Below, piece by piece: positions 6,054 to 14,997 of a stretch of DNA of 35,143 nt. The stretch's first letter is position 1, and the number at the start of each line of letters is the position of its first letter. This stretch comes from an uncultured Streptococcus sp. (GTDB lineage: Bacteria > Bacillota > Bacilli > Lactobacillales > Streptococcaceae), in assembly GCF_938020365.1 (NCBI RefSeq), contig NZ_CALIIB010000075.1, positions 1 through 35,143 of the forward strand, read 5' to 3'. The translations under genes and the position numbers were made by a program. The notes beneath the pieces were generated by a model. It did no database searches and had not been told where the DNA came from. It worked only from the letters and a program-made list of their open reading frames with translations.

Positions 6054-8030
6054 ATGAAAAAAAGCAAAGTATTAGCTTTAGCTGGGGTTAGCCTTCTTTC
6101 AGTAGGCGTTTTAGCTGCTTGTTCTGGTTCATCAAAAGGAAACAGCGCATCTAAAGCTTATAATTATGTCTATGTTGCTGATCCAGAAACATTGGACTAT
6201 GTGACATCTGGTAAAGCTTCAACAGTTGACCTCGTGACAAACGGTGTAGACGGTTTGTTGGAAAATGACCAATATGGTAATTTTGTACCGTCTATTGCAG
6301 AGTCTTGGACTGTTTCTAAGGATGGTTTGACTTATACCTATAAAATCCGTAAAGATGCTAAATGGTATACTTCAGAAGGTGAAGAATACGGCGATGTGAC
6401 AGCTCAGGACTTCGTGACTGGTCTCAAGCATGCTGCTGATAAGAAATCTGAAGCCCTATACCTTGTTCAACAATCTGTAAAAGGCTTGGATGACTATGTG
6501 ACTGGTAAGACAACTGACTTCTCTACTGTCGGTGTTAAAGCAGTTGATGACCACACTCTCCAATATACTCTGAACCAACCTGAACCACAGTGGAATTCAA
6601 AAACAACTTCACAAGTTCTTTGGCCAGTTAATGCAGATTTCCTTAAGAAACAAGGGGACAAATTCGGTCAATCTACTGACCCATCTTCTATCCTTTACAA
6701 TGGACCATTCTTGATGAAGTCTATCACTGCTAAGTCTGCTGTTGAGTATCAAAAGAATGAAAACTACTGGGATAAGAAAAATGTTCATGTCGATACTATC
6801 AAGTTGTCTTACTTTGATGGACAAGACCAAGATGCCCTTGCTCGTAACTTTAAAGACGGCGCCTACACAGTAGCTCGTCTCTACCCTACCAGCTCAAACT
6901 ATGCTGGAGTAGAAAAAGACTTTAAGGACAACATCTACTTTACTGCACCAGCTGCTACTGTAAATGTGATGAGTATCAACCTTGACCGCCAAGGTTACAA
7001 TCACACAAGTAAAACAACGGATGCTCAGAAGTCTGCTACTAAGAAAGCGATTCTTAACAAAGATTTCCGTCAAGCCTTGAACTTTGCTATCGACCGCAAG
7101 TCTTATTCAGCACAAGTTAATGGTGAGGAAGGTGCTCCTTACGCTGTTCGCAATACTTTTGTACCTCCAACTTTTGTTCAAGCCGGCGATAAATCCTTTG
7201 GTGATCTAGTCGAAGAAAAAGTGGCTACATTGGGCGACGAATGGAAAGGTGTTAAACTTGAGGATGGACAAGACGGACTCTATAATGCTGAGAAGGCAAA
7301 AGCAGAGTTTGCAAAAGCAAAATCAGCCTTACAAGCAGAGGGAGTTGAATTCCCAATCCATCTAGATCTTCCAGTTTCTCAAACATCGAAACCATTGATC
7401 AACCGTGCTCAATCCCTTAAGCAATCTGTTGAAAAGGCTTTGGGATCTGAAAATGTGGTAGTAGATATCCAACAAATGTCAGAAGATGATCTCTTCAATA
7501 TTACTTACTACGCACCAAATGCTGCCGCTGAAGATTGGGATATTTCAATCCTCGTTAGCTGGGGTCCTGACTATCAAGATCCATCAACATACACAGACAT
7601 TCTGAAAACTTCAGCAGCTGAAACAACAAAAACCTATCTTGGCTTTGAAGGAGCAGATAATGCTGCAGCTAAGCAAGTTGGTTTAGATGAATATGACCGC
7701 TTGGTAGATGAAGCTGGTAAAGAAACTTCAGATGTTGCTACTCGTTACGAAAAATATGCAGCGGCTCAAGCTTGGTTAACAGATAACTCTATTATTGTTC
7801 CATTGATGGCAAACCAAGGAGCAGCACCATTTATCTCACGTATCGAGCCATTCTCAGGCGCTTATGCCCAAACTGGTAATAAGACAAGTTCTACTTACTT
7901 CAAACGTATTAAAGTGAAAGATGAAGTAGTAACGAAGAAAGACTACGAAGCAGCTCGTAAGAAATGGCTGAAAGAAAAAGAAGAGTCAAATGCGAAAGCA
8001 CAAAAAGATCTCGAAAGTCATGTAGAATAA
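6054..8030 (+). CDS. amiA: Oligopeptide-binding lipoprotein AmiA
   Basis: The extracellular peptide-capturing subunit of the Ami ABC permease. The signal peptide is a lipoprotein type: basic MKKSK, a hydrophobic core, and the lipobox VLAAC with the lipidated Cys23. The mature protein is a family 5 solute-binding protein, shown by ADPETLDYVTSG, NGVDGLLENDQYGNFVPSIAESW and YTYKIRKDAKW near the N-terminus. The C-terminal lobe carries ILVSWGPDYQDPSTYTDIL. At 658 residues it has the normal AmiA length. It starts the amiACDEF operon and is followed by a hairpin that could lower expression of the permease relative to the binding protein. In streptococci Ami imports nutrient peptides and signalling peptides. 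Paralogues AliA/AliB exist in some species, but the position next to amiC favours AmiA. Confidence 0.95.
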   Translation: MKKSKVLALAGVSLLSVGVLAACSGSSKGNSASKAYNYVYVADPETLDYVTSGKASTVDLVTNGVDGLLENDQYGNFVPSIAESWTVSKDGLTYTYKIRKDAKWYTSEGEEYGDVTAQDFVTGLKHAADKKSEALYLVQQSVKGLDDYVTGKTTDFSTVGVKAVDDHTLQYTLNQPEPQWNSKTTSQVLWPVNADFLKKQGDKFGQSTDPSSILYNGPFLMKSITAKSAVEYQKNENYWDKKNVHVDTIKLSYFDGQDQDALARNFKDGAYTVARLYPTSSNYAGVEKDFKDNIYFTAPAATVNVMSINLDRQGYNHTSKTTDAQKSATKKAILNKDFRQALNFAIDRKSYSAQVNGEEGAPYAVRNTFVPPTFVQAGDKSFGDLVEEKVATLGDEWKGVKLEDGQDGLYNAEKAKAEFAKAKSALQAEGVEFPIHLDLPVSQTSKPLINRAQSLKQSVEKALGSENVVVDIQQMSEDDLFNITYYAPNAAAEDWDISILVSWGPDYQDPSTYTDILKTSAAETTKTYLGFEGADNAAAKQVGLDEYDRLVDEAGKETSDVATRYEKYAAAQAWLTDNSIIVPLMANQGAAPFISRIEPFSGAYAQTGNKTSSTYFKRIKVKDEVVTKKDYEAARKKWLKEKEESNAKAQKDLESHVE

Positions 8031-8040
8031 ATCGTTCACT

Positions 8041-8074
8041 AGAACTTTCTCTAATAACGAGAGAAAGTTCTTTT
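8041..8074 (+). terminator. Hairpin between amiA and amiC (partial terminator/attenuator)
   Basis: A perfect 12-bp stem (AGAACTTTCTCT 8041-8052 with AGAGAAAGTTCT 8060-8071) closes a 7-base loop and has a short four-T tail. The weak tail and the continuing operon suggest partial read-through or mRNA-end protection. Confidence 0.8.
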
Positions 8075-8095
8075 GAAATTTAAAGGAAACGATAA

Positions 8096-9592
8096 ATGAA
8101 GAAATACATTTTTATGCGTATTTTACGCTCAATTGTGTCGATTTTCTTGGTAACGACCTTGACCTATACCATTATTTATACAATGGTTCCGAGAAGATTG
8201 ATTTTCAAACAAGACCCGAACTACAATAAGATAGCCACAACCGAAGATAAAAAGACAAACTATGAAAATACAGTCTATGAGCGGATGGGGTATATTGACT
8301 ATTATGATACAAAAGAGTTGCAGGAAAAAGCCAAGAAGGAAAACAAATCTGTAACTACTGAGGCAACCGATGAGAATAAAAAGATCTACGAAGCCTATGT
8401 TGAAAAACTTGGAAAAGGTTGGAAATTGTATCAATTCAAAGAAAGCAAAGAATTCTATGCTGTTCGTGAAGTTCCAGTTTACGAGCGTGTACTTGAGTTC
8501 TATGCTAATCTGATTCAGATTGATCATCCAAATGTGATTCAAGATGAGGAAAATCCAAATCTTAAGCGCTATATCCGTATCGAAAATGACCCGGCCATTG
8601 GTTGGTCAGTCGTAGGTTCTGGTACTCGTCATAAATATCTTCTATATTTTAATGGCCAATTTCCATTTGTTCACCAAAACTTTGTTAGTTTGAACCTAGG
8701 AAATTCTTATCCTACTTATGCGAATACGCCTGTATTGCAAGTTATTTCCCAAGGACAAGGTCAAACAAAATCATCAGAAGTTCAATTCCCAACAGGTAAG
8801 AAAACTTCTGCTGTAGATATTTACTCTCGTACCTACAAGACTCCAAGTAAGGCAGACTCGCAGGATATTGCTAAATATGGCAAGGGAGATGCTTACACTG
8901 CAACCAAGAATAACTATCAAAACCCATCGATGATTGTAAGCTCATCTATTATTGGTCTGATTGGTGTGGCGCTTTCTTATTTGATTGCTGTTCCGCTTGG
9001 TTCTTATATGGCTCGCTTGAAGAATACTTGGTTTGATAGTATTTCAACAGGTGCCTTGACCTTCATGATGTCACTGCCAACCATCGCTCTTGTTTATATT
9101 GTTCGTTTGGCTGGTTCAGCTATTGGACTTCCAGATTCCTTCCCAATTTTGGGAGCGGGCGACTGGCGTTCCTATGTTCTGCCATCCTTGATTCTTGGAC
9201 TTCTGAGCGCACCTGTGACAGCGGTCTGGATTCGTCGTTATATGATTGACTTACAATCCCAAGACTTTGTTCGCTTTGCCCGTGCCAAAGGTCTTTCTGA
9301 GAAAGAAATTTCGAACAAGCACATTTTCAAGAATGCGATGGTGCCGTTGGTGTCTAGTATTCCAGCTTCTATCGTTGGTGTTATTGCGGGTGCGACCCTG
9401 ACAGAAACTGTCTTTGCCTTTCCTGGTATGGGTAAAATGCTGATTGATTCTGTTAAGGCATCAAATAACTCAATGGTGGTTGGTCTTGTATTCATTTTCA
9501 CCTGTCTTTCAATTTTTGCCCTCTTAGTTGGTGATATCTTGATGACAATGCTTGACCCACGTATTAAATTAACATCTAAAGGAGGTAAATAA
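8096..9592 (+). CDS. amiC: Oligopeptide ABC permease subunit AmiC
   Basis: The first of two membrane channel subunits of the Ami oligopeptide importer. The protein has 498 residues, the usual AmiC length, which is longer than generic OppB because of a large extracellular insertion. It has one N-terminal membrane helix (residues 8-28), an external domain of about 250 residues, and five helices from about residue 280 onward. The coupling motif facing the ATPases reads FVRFARAKGLSEKEI, the EAA loop. AAAGGA precedes the ATG. The stop overlaps the amiD start (TAATG), and the last codons contain amiD's AAAGGAGG ribosome site, so the two permeases are translationally coupled. The gene is intact. From established pneumococcal work, loss of AmiC or of CodY control alters peptide uptake. 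Confidence 0.95.
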   Translation: MKKYIFMRILRSIVSIFLVTTLTYTIIYTMVPRRLIFKQDPNYNKIATTEDKKTNYENTVYERMGYIDYYDTKELQEKAKKENKSVTTEATDENKKIYEAYVEKLGKGWKLYQFKESKEFYAVREVPVYERVLEFYANLIQIDHPNVIQDEENPNLKRYIRIENDPAIGWSVVGSGTRHKYLLYFNGQFPFVHQNFVSLNLGNSYPTYANTPVLQVISQGQGQTKSSEVQFPTGKKTSAVDIYSRTYKTPSKADSQDIAKYGKGDAYTATKNNYQNPSMIVSSSIIGLIGVALSYLIAVPLGSYMARLKNTWFDSISTGALTFMMSLPTIALVYIVRLAGSAIGLPDSFPILGAGDWRSYVLPSLILGLLSAPVTAVWIRRYMIDLQSQDFVRFARAKGLSEKEISNKHIFKNAMVPLVSSIPASIVGVIAGATLTETVFAFPGMGKMLIDSVKASNNSMVVGLVFIFTCLSIFALLVGDILMTMLDPRIKLTSKGGK

Positions 9593-10518
9593 TGGCTACA
9601 ATTGATAAAAGTAAATTCCAATTTGTCAAACGTGACGATTTTGCCTCTGAAACAATTGATGCTCCGGCTTATTCGTACTGGCGCTCTGTTATGCGTCAGT
9701 TCTTGAAAAAGAAATCAACGACGATCATGTTAGGAATTCTGGTTGCCATCGTTTTGATGAGTTTCATTTATCCAATGTTCTCAAATTTCGATTTCAATGA
9801 TGTCAGCAAGGTAAATGACTTTAGTATGCGCTATATCAAACCAAATGCTGAACACTGGTTTGGTACAGACAGTAATGGTAAATCTTTGTTTGACGGTGTT
9901 TGGTTTGGTGCTCGGAATTCTATTCTGATCTCGATTATCGCAACACTCATTAACCTGATTATCGGAATCATTATTGGTGCTATCTGGGGAATTTCCAAAG
10001 CGGTTGACCGTGTCATGATGGAAGTCTACAATATCATTTCAAATATTCCAGCCCTCTTGATTGTCATTGTATTGACTTACTCTATCGGTGCTGGTTTCTG
10101 GAACTTGATCTTCGCCATGACCATCACTGGCTGGGTAGGGATTGCGTATACGATCCGTATTCAAATTATGCGTTACCGTGATTTGGAGTATAACTTGGCA
10201 TCGCGTACCTTGGGAACTCCGACATATAAGATTGTGACCAAGAATATCATGCCCCAGTTGGTATCTGTTATTGTGACGACAACTTCTCAAATGCTTCCAA
10301 GCTTTATCTCTTACGAGGCATTCCTATCCTTCTTTGGGCTTGGTCTTCCTGTAACAGTACCAAGTTTGGGACGCTTGATTTCCGACTATTCACAAAACGT
10401 AACAACCAACGCTTACCTTTTCTGGATTCCATTGACAACCTTGATCTTGGTATCCCTGTCCTTCTTCGTAGTTGGTCAAAACTTAGCCGATGCAAGTGAT
10501 CCACGGACACATAGATAG
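9592..10518 (+). CDS. amiD: Oligopeptide ABC permease subunit AmiD
   Basis: The second channel subunit, of the OppC/DppC type, with 308 residues. An N-terminal cytoplasmic segment of about 35 residues leads into helix 1 (TTIMLGILVAIVLMSFIYP). An external loop carries HWFGTDSNGKSLFDGVWFGAR, the conserved 'FGTDxxGxD-like' stretch of OppC proteins. Five more helices follow, with the EAA coupling loop at YRDLEYNLASRTLGTPTYKI. It starts one base inside the amiC stop with a perfect Shine-Dalgarno sequence (AAAGGAGG, 9578-9585). Eight bases separate it from amiE. With AmiC it forms the transmembrane pore for peptides delivered by AmiA. Confidence 0.95.
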   Translation: MATIDKSKFQFVKRDDFASETIDAPAYSYWRSVMRQFLKKKSTTIMLGILVAIVLMSFIYPMFSNFDFNDVSKVNDFSMRYIKPNAEHWFGTDSNGKSLFDGVWFGARNSILISIIATLINLIIGIIIGAIWGISKAVDRVMMEVYNIISNIPALLIVIVLTYSIGAGFWNLIFAMTITGWVGIAYTIRIQIMRYRDLEYNLASRTLGTPTYKIVTKNIMPQLVSVIVTTTSQMLPSFISYEAFLSFFGLGLPVTVPSLGRLISDYSQNVTTNAYLFWIPLTTLILVSLSFFVVGQNLADASDPRTHR

Positions 10519-10526
10519 GAGTAAAT

Positions 10527-11594
10527 ATGACAAAAAATAAAAATGTAATATTGACTGCTCGCGATATTGTCGTGGAATTTGACGTTCGTGACAGAGTATT
10601 GACTGCCATTCGAGGCGTTTCCCTTGACCTAGTTGAAGGTGAAGTTCTAGCTCTGGTTGGAGAATCTGGCTCTGGTAAATCTGTTTTGACAAAAACATTT
10701 ACTGGAATGTTGGAAGAAAATGGCCGTGTAGCCCAAGGAACGATTGATTATCGGGGAACTGATTTGACTGCTCTAAAGAGCAACAAAGACTGGGAACCCA
10801 TTCGTGGTGCTAAAATTGCGACTATTTTCCAAGATCCGATGACTAGCTTAGATCCGATTAATACAATCGGAAGTCAAATTACCGAAGTTATCATAAAACA
10901 TCAAGGAAAAACAAGCAAAGAAGCCAAAGAAATGGCAATCGACTACATGACTAAAGTTGGAATTCCAGACGCTGAAAAACGTTTTGAAGAGTATCCCTTC
11001 CAATATTCTGGTGGGATGCGCCAACGGATTGTTATCGCGATCGCCTTGGCTTGTCGTCCAGATATTCTGATCTGTGATGAGCCAACAACAGCCCTCGATG
11101 TGACGATTCAAGCCCAAATTATTGACTTGCTCAAGTCATTGCAGGCAGAATACCATTTCACGACTGTCTTTATTACCCATGACCTTGGTGTTGTAGCAAG
11201 TATTGCTGATAAAGTGGCAGTTATGTATGCTGGCGAAATCGTTGAATATGGAACGGTTGAGGAAATCTTCTACGATCCAAAACATCCATATACATGGAGC
11301 CTGCTGTCTAGCTTGCCGCAGTTAGCTGAAGCAAATGGTGAACTCTACTCGATTCCAGGTACACCACCATCGCTATATACTAGCATTAAAGGGGATGCTT
11401 TTGCGCTTCGTTCGGACTATGCAATGGCTATCGATTTCGAAGAAAAAGCTCCTGCCTTTCAGGTTTCCGATACGCACTGGGCTAAGACTTGGCTCTTGCA
11501 CGAAGATGCACCAAGAGTTGAGAAGCCAGCTATTATCGAAAACCTTCATGATAAAATTCGTTCAAAAATGGGCTTCAATCACTTAGAAGCTTAG
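10527..11594 (+). CDS. amiE: Oligopeptide ABC ATPase AmiE
   Basis: One of the two nucleotide-binding subunits that power Ami peptide import on the inner face of the membrane. Walker A is GESGSGKS at residues 45-52. The ABC signature reads YSGGMRQR, and Walker B is ILICDEPTTALD, followed by the switch histidine in FITHDLG. The C-terminal oligopeptide/dipeptide extension (HPYTWSLLSSLPQL...IPGTPPSL) is the family's OppD/OppF-type tail. In classical Opp proteins this tail carries Cys residues for an iron-sulfur cluster; none is evident here. The length of 355 residues fits AmiE. An AGGAG site lies six bases before the ATG. The next gene, amiF, follows after ten bases. Confidence 0.95.
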   Translation: MTKNKNVILTARDIVVEFDVRDRVLTAIRGVSLDLVEGEVLALVGESGSGKSVLTKTFTGMLEENGRVAQGTIDYRGTDLTALKSNKDWEPIRGAKIATIFQDPMTSLDPINTIGSQITEVIIKHQGKTSKEAKEMAIDYMTKVGIPDAEKRFEEYPFQYSGGMRQRIVIAIALACRPDILICDEPTTALDVTIQAQIIDLLKSLQAEYHFTTVFITHDLGVVASIADKVAVMYAGEIVEYGTVEEIFYDPKHPYTWSLLSSLPQLAEANGELYSIPGTPPSLYTSIKGDAFALRSDYAMAIDFEEKAPAFQVSDTHWAKTWLLHEDAPRVEKPAIIENLHDKIRSKMGFNHLEA

Positions 11595-11604
11595 GAGGAA
11601 GGAA

Positions 11605-12531
11605 ATGACTGAAAAATTAGTTGAAATTAAAGATTTAGAAATTTCCTTCGGCGAAGGAAGTAAGAAATTTGTAGCTGTAAAAAATGCGAATTTCTTTATC
11701 AATAAAGGAGAAACTTTTTCCCTTGTAGGTGAGTCTGGTTCTGGTAAAACAACCATCGGCCGTGCTATCATCGGCTTGAATGATACCAGTGCAGGTGACA
11801 TCTTATACGAAGGTAAAAAAATCAACGGGAAGCAATCTAAAGCTGATGAAGCTGAATTGATTCGTAAGATTCAGATGATTTTCCAAGACCCAGCAGCCAG
11901 CTTGAATGAGCGTGCTACGGTTGACTATATCATTTCAGAAGGTCTTTATAACTACCATCTTTTTGAAAATGAAGAAGATCGTCAAGAAAAAGTTAAGAAT
12001 ATCATTCGTGAAGTGGGTCTCTTGGCTGAACATTTGACACGCTATCCTCACGAATTTTCTGGTGGTCAACGTCAGCGGATTGGGATTGCTCGTGCCTTGG
12101 TAATGAAGCCAGATTTCGTCATTGCGGATGAGCCAATCTCTGCCTTGGACGTATCTGTCCGTGCGCAAGTCTTGAACCTTTTGAAAAAATTCCAAAAAGA
12201 ACTTGGTTTGACCTATCTCTTTATCGCCCACGACCTATCGGTAGTTCGCTTTATTTCAGATCGAATTGCTGTTATCTACAAAGGTGTTATCGTTGAGGTT
12301 GCAGAGACAGAAGAGTTGTTTAACAACCCGATCCACCCTTATACGCAGTCGCTATTGTCTGCTGTGCCGATTCCAGACCCAATTCTGGAACGCAAAAAGG
12401 TCTTAAAGGTTTACGATCCAGAGCAGCATGACTACTCAGTGGATCAACCTAGTATGGTTGAGGTTCGTCCTGGACACTATGTCTGGGCTAATAAGGCAGA
12501 AGCGAACCGATATAAAAAAGAATATAAATAA
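11605..12531 (+). CDS. amiF: Oligopeptide ABC ATPase AmiF
   Basis: The second ATPase subunit, OppF type, 308 residues. Walker A is GESGSGKT at residues 42-49, the signature is FSGGQRQR, and Walker B is FVIADEPISALD. The switch histidine is in FIAHDLS. It pairs with AmiE to form the asymmetric ATPase dimer of the importer. AGGAGGAAGG gives a strong ribosome site. It is the last gene of amiACDEF, with a terminator beginning right at its stop codon. The amiACDEF order matches pneumococcal and gordonii-type operons, and nothing is truncated. Confidence 0.95.
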   Translation: MTEKLVEIKDLEISFGEGSKKFVAVKNANFFINKGETFSLVGESGSGKTTIGRAIIGLNDTSAGDILYEGKKINGKQSKADEAELIRKIQMIFQDPAASLNERATVDYIISEGLYNYHLFENEEDRQEKVKNIIREVGLLAEHLTRYPHEFSGGQRQRIGIARALVMKPDFVIADEPISALDVSVRAQVLNLLKKFQKELGLTYLFIAHDLSVVRFISDRIAVIYKGVIVEVAETEELFNNPIHPYTQSLLSAVPIPDPILERKKVLKVYDPEQHDYSVDQPSMVEVRPGHYVWANKAEANRYKKEYK

Positions 12532-12577
12532 AAAAGAAGCTGTAGAAGCATGGAATTGAATGTTTCTCAGCTTTTTT
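12530..12577 (+). terminator. Terminator of the ami operon
   Basis: AAGCTG (12537-12542) pairs with CAGCTT (12568-12573), and AGAA (12544-12547) with TTCT (12564-12567). A leading A-run pairs with the six-T tail ending at 12577. Confidence 0.85.
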
Positions 12578-12608
12578 ATTGTTCTTTCAGGAAATTTACG
12601 GAAAGATA

Positions 12609-12624
12609 GCGCAATCGATTGCAC
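12609..12624 (+). promoter_or_regulatory. Palindrome GCAATCGATTGC upstream of ptsG (degenerate cre-like)
   Basis: A perfect 12-bp palindrome at 12611-12622, about 75 bases before the ptsG -35 box. It keeps the cre core but misses the 5' TG thymine and the purine before CG. It could be a second CcpA site or an operator for another regulator. Confidence 0.35.
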
Positions 12625-12699
12625 ACAGAAAAATCACTCTTTTCTAGCTATTATTCTACAAAATATAGGAAAAATGCAAAAATATTTTCTATAAAAGCC

Positions 12700-12727
12700 T
12701 TTACAAAATAAAAAATAGTGGTATAAT
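12700..12727 (+). promoter_or_regulatory. ptsG promoter (extended -10)
   Basis: TTTACA (12700-12705), a 16-base spacer, and TATAAT (12722-12727) preceded by TGG. Confidence 0.88.
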
Positions 12728-12738
12728 AATACTATACA

Positions 12739-12754
12739 ATGCAAACGATTTCAT
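12739..12754 (+). promoter_or_regulatory. CcpA binding site (cre) in the ptsG leader
   Basis: ATGCAAACGATTTCAT fits every position of the cre consensus WTGNAARCGNWWNCAW. It lies just downstream of the predicted transcription start, where CcpA usually represses by roadblock. Confidence 0.85.
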
Positions 12755-12790
12755 CAAGGGATGGTTTGTGTAAAATATAAGGAGGTCTGG

Positions 12791-14980
12791 ATGATGAAAG
12801 ATTCATTCAAAAACATTTTTAGCTTTGAATTTTGGCAAAAATTCGGTAAAGCTTTGATGGTGGTTATTGCGGTTATGCCCGCAGCAGGTTTGATGATCAG
12901 TATTGGTAAGTCAATTCCGATGATCAACCCTGAACTAGGTTTTCTAGTGACTACTGGTGGCGTTTTAGAACAAATTGGTTGGGGGATTATCGGAAACCTG
13001 CATATCCTCTTTGCTCTCGCTATTGGAGGTAGCTGGGCGAAAGAACGTGCTGGTGGTGCATTTGCGGCAGGTTTATCCTTCATTTTGATTAACCGTATCA
13101 CTGGGGTTATGTTCGGTGTATCAAGCGATATGCTGAAAGATTCTAAAGCAGTGGTTAGCACTCTCTTAGGAGGAAGCATCAAGGTTTCTGATTACTTTAT
13201 CAGTGTCCTTGAGTCTCCTGCTTTGAATATGGGGGTTTTCGTCGGAATTATCGCTGGTTTTGTCGGAGCAACAGCTTATAACAAATACTACAACTTCCGT
13301 AAATTGCCAGATGCTTTGTCATTCTTCAATGGTAAGCGTTTTGTACCGTTCGTTGTTATCTTGCGTTCAGTAATCGTAGCAATTGTTTTGTCATTTGTAT
13401 GGCCAGTTGTTCAAACAGGTATCAACAACTTTGGTATTTGGATTGCTAACTCACAAGATACTGCTCCAATCTTGGCACCGTTCTTGTACGGTACTTTGGA
13501 ACGTCTCTTGCTTCCATTCGGTTTGCACCACATGTTGACGATCCCAATGAACTACACACAACTTGGTGGTACTTATGAAGTATTGACTGGTGCTGCTAAA
13601 GGTACTCAAGTATTTGGTCAAGATCCACTCTGGTTGGCTTGGGTAAATGACTTGGTTGGTACTAAGACAGCTGATCCTACTGCTTACCAAAACTTGCTTG
13701 ATACAGTTCACCCAGCTCGTTTCAAAGTTGGACAAATGATCGGTTCATTTGGTATCCTTATGGGTGTTGCCGCAGCTATTTACCGCAATGTTGATGCTGA
13801 CAAGAAACATCAATACAAAGGTATGATGATTGCGACTGCTTTGGCAACCTTCTTGACAGGGGTTACTGAACCAATCGAATACATGTTCATGTTCGTGGCA
13901 ACTCCACTTTACTTGATTTACTCATTTGTACAAGGTGCTGCCTTTGCTATGGCGGACATTGTTAACCTTCGTGTGCACTCATTCGGGTCTATCGAATTCT
14001 TGACTCGTACTCCAATGGCTATCAATGCTGGTTTGGGTATGGATATCATTAACTTTATCTGGGTAACAGTTCTCTTTGCAGTAATCATGTACTTCATTGC
14101 GAACTTCATGATTCAAAAATTCAATTATGCAACTCCAGGACGTAACGGTAACTATGAAACAGCTGAAGGTTCAGAAGCTGCTTCATCAGAACAAGGTGGT
14201 GCAAAAGTAGCTGCTTCTTCTCAAGCAGTGAATATCATTAACTTGCTAGGTGGCCGTGCTAATATCGTTGATGTTGATGCATGTATGACTCGTCTCCGTG
14301 TGACTGTTAAGGACGCAACAAAAGTTGGTTCTGAAGAAGAATGGAAAGCTGAAGGCGCCATGGGCTTGGTTATGAAAGGTCAAGGCGTTCAAGCAATCTA
14401 CGGACCAAAAGCTGACGTTCTTAAATCTGATATTCAAGACTTGTTGGATTCAGGAGAAGTGATCCCTGAAACTTTGCCAAGTCAAAAAGCTGAGTCTGCA
14501 GCTGCAGCAGTTAGCTACAAAGGCGTAACAGAAGCAATTGAAACAGTTGCTGAAGGTGAAGTCATCAAGTTGGAAGATGTGAAAGATCCAGTTTTCTCAC
14601 AAAAAATGATGGGTGACGGATTTGCAGTTGAACCAGCAAATGGCAAGATTTATTCTCCAGTAGCTGGTAAAGTGACAAGCGTCTTCCCTACAAAACATGC
14701 TCTTGGTCTTTTGACTGAAGCTGGTCTTGAAGTTCTTGTTCATATCGGTTTGGATACTGTTAGCCTTGAAGGCAAACCTTTTGAAGTACATGTAGCAGAA
14801 GGTCAAACTGTTGCTGCAGGTGATCTATTGGTAACAGCAGATTTGGCGGCTATTAAAGAAGCGGGTCGTGAAACAACCACTATCGTTGTCTTCACAAATG
14901 CTCCAGCAATCAAATCAGTAACAGTTGAGAAATTCGGTAAAGTCGCTCCTAAGACAGTTGTGGCTAAAGTAGAATTGTAA
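12791..14980 (+). CDS. ptsG: PTS glucose-type EIICBA transporter
   Basis: A single-chain sugar permease and kinase that imports and phosphorylates glucose, and probably related hexoses, with phosphate from HPr. The membrane EIIC domain covers about residues 1-440 with ten or so helices. Its signature motifs include GGAFAAG and the GVTEPIEYMFMF loop. An EIIB domain follows, with the phosphorylated Cys498 in DVDACMTRLRV, and then an EIIA domain with the active His651 in VLVHIGLDTVSLEG. The frame extends upstream to 12761, but the ATG at 12791 has GGAGG five bases before it and gives the family N-terminus MMKDSFKN. The alternative ATG is 12794. The gene is preceded by an extended -10 promoter and a full cre site, which implies CcpA control. 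Confidence 0.93.
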   Translation: MMKDSFKNIFSFEFWQKFGKALMVVIAVMPAAGLMISIGKSIPMINPELGFLVTTGGVLEQIGWGIIGNLHILFALAIGGSWAKERAGGAFAAGLSFILINRITGVMFGVSSDMLKDSKAVVSTLLGGSIKVSDYFISVLESPALNMGVFVGIIAGFVGATAYNKYYNFRKLPDALSFFNGKRFVPFVVILRSVIVAIVLSFVWPVVQTGINNFGIWIANSQDTAPILAPFLYGTLERLLLPFGLHHMLTIPMNYTQLGGTYEVLTGAAKGTQVFGQDPLWLAWVNDLVGTKTADPTAYQNLLDTVHPARFKVGQMIGSFGILMGVAAAIYRNVDADKKHQYKGMMIATALATFLTGVTEPIEYMFMFVATPLYLIYSFVQGAAFAMADIVNLRVHSFGSIEFLTRTPMAINAGLGMDIINFIWVTVLFAVIMYFIANFMIQKFNYATPGRNGNYETAEGSEAASSEQGGAKVAASSQAVNIINLLGGRANIVDVDACMTRLRVTVKDATKVGSEEEWKAEGAMGLVMKGQGVQAIYGPKADVLKSDIQDLLDSGEVIPETLPSQKAESAAAAVSYKGVTEAIETVAEGEVIKLEDVKDPVFSQKMMGDGFAVEPANGKIYSPVAGKVTSVFPTKHALGLLTEAGLEVLVHIGLDTVSLEGKPFEVHVAEGQTVAAGDLLVTADLAAIKEAGRETTTIVVFTNAPAIKSVTVEKFGKVAPKTVVAKVEL

Positions 14981-14997
14981 GATAGAAAAGAGAAATC

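Noticed and set aside
8129..8542. 137-codon minus-strand frame inside amiC
   Set aside because: It overlaps a conserved gene and its product has no recognisable domain; base composition explains it.
10516..10540. Separate promoter before amiE
   Set aside because: Only the ribosome site AGGAG and an eight-base gap are seen; no -35/-10 pair.
12754..13182. 142-codon minus-strand frame opposite the start of ptsG
   Set aside because: It is antisense to a highly conserved EIIC domain and covers the ptsG promoter region; no ribosome site.
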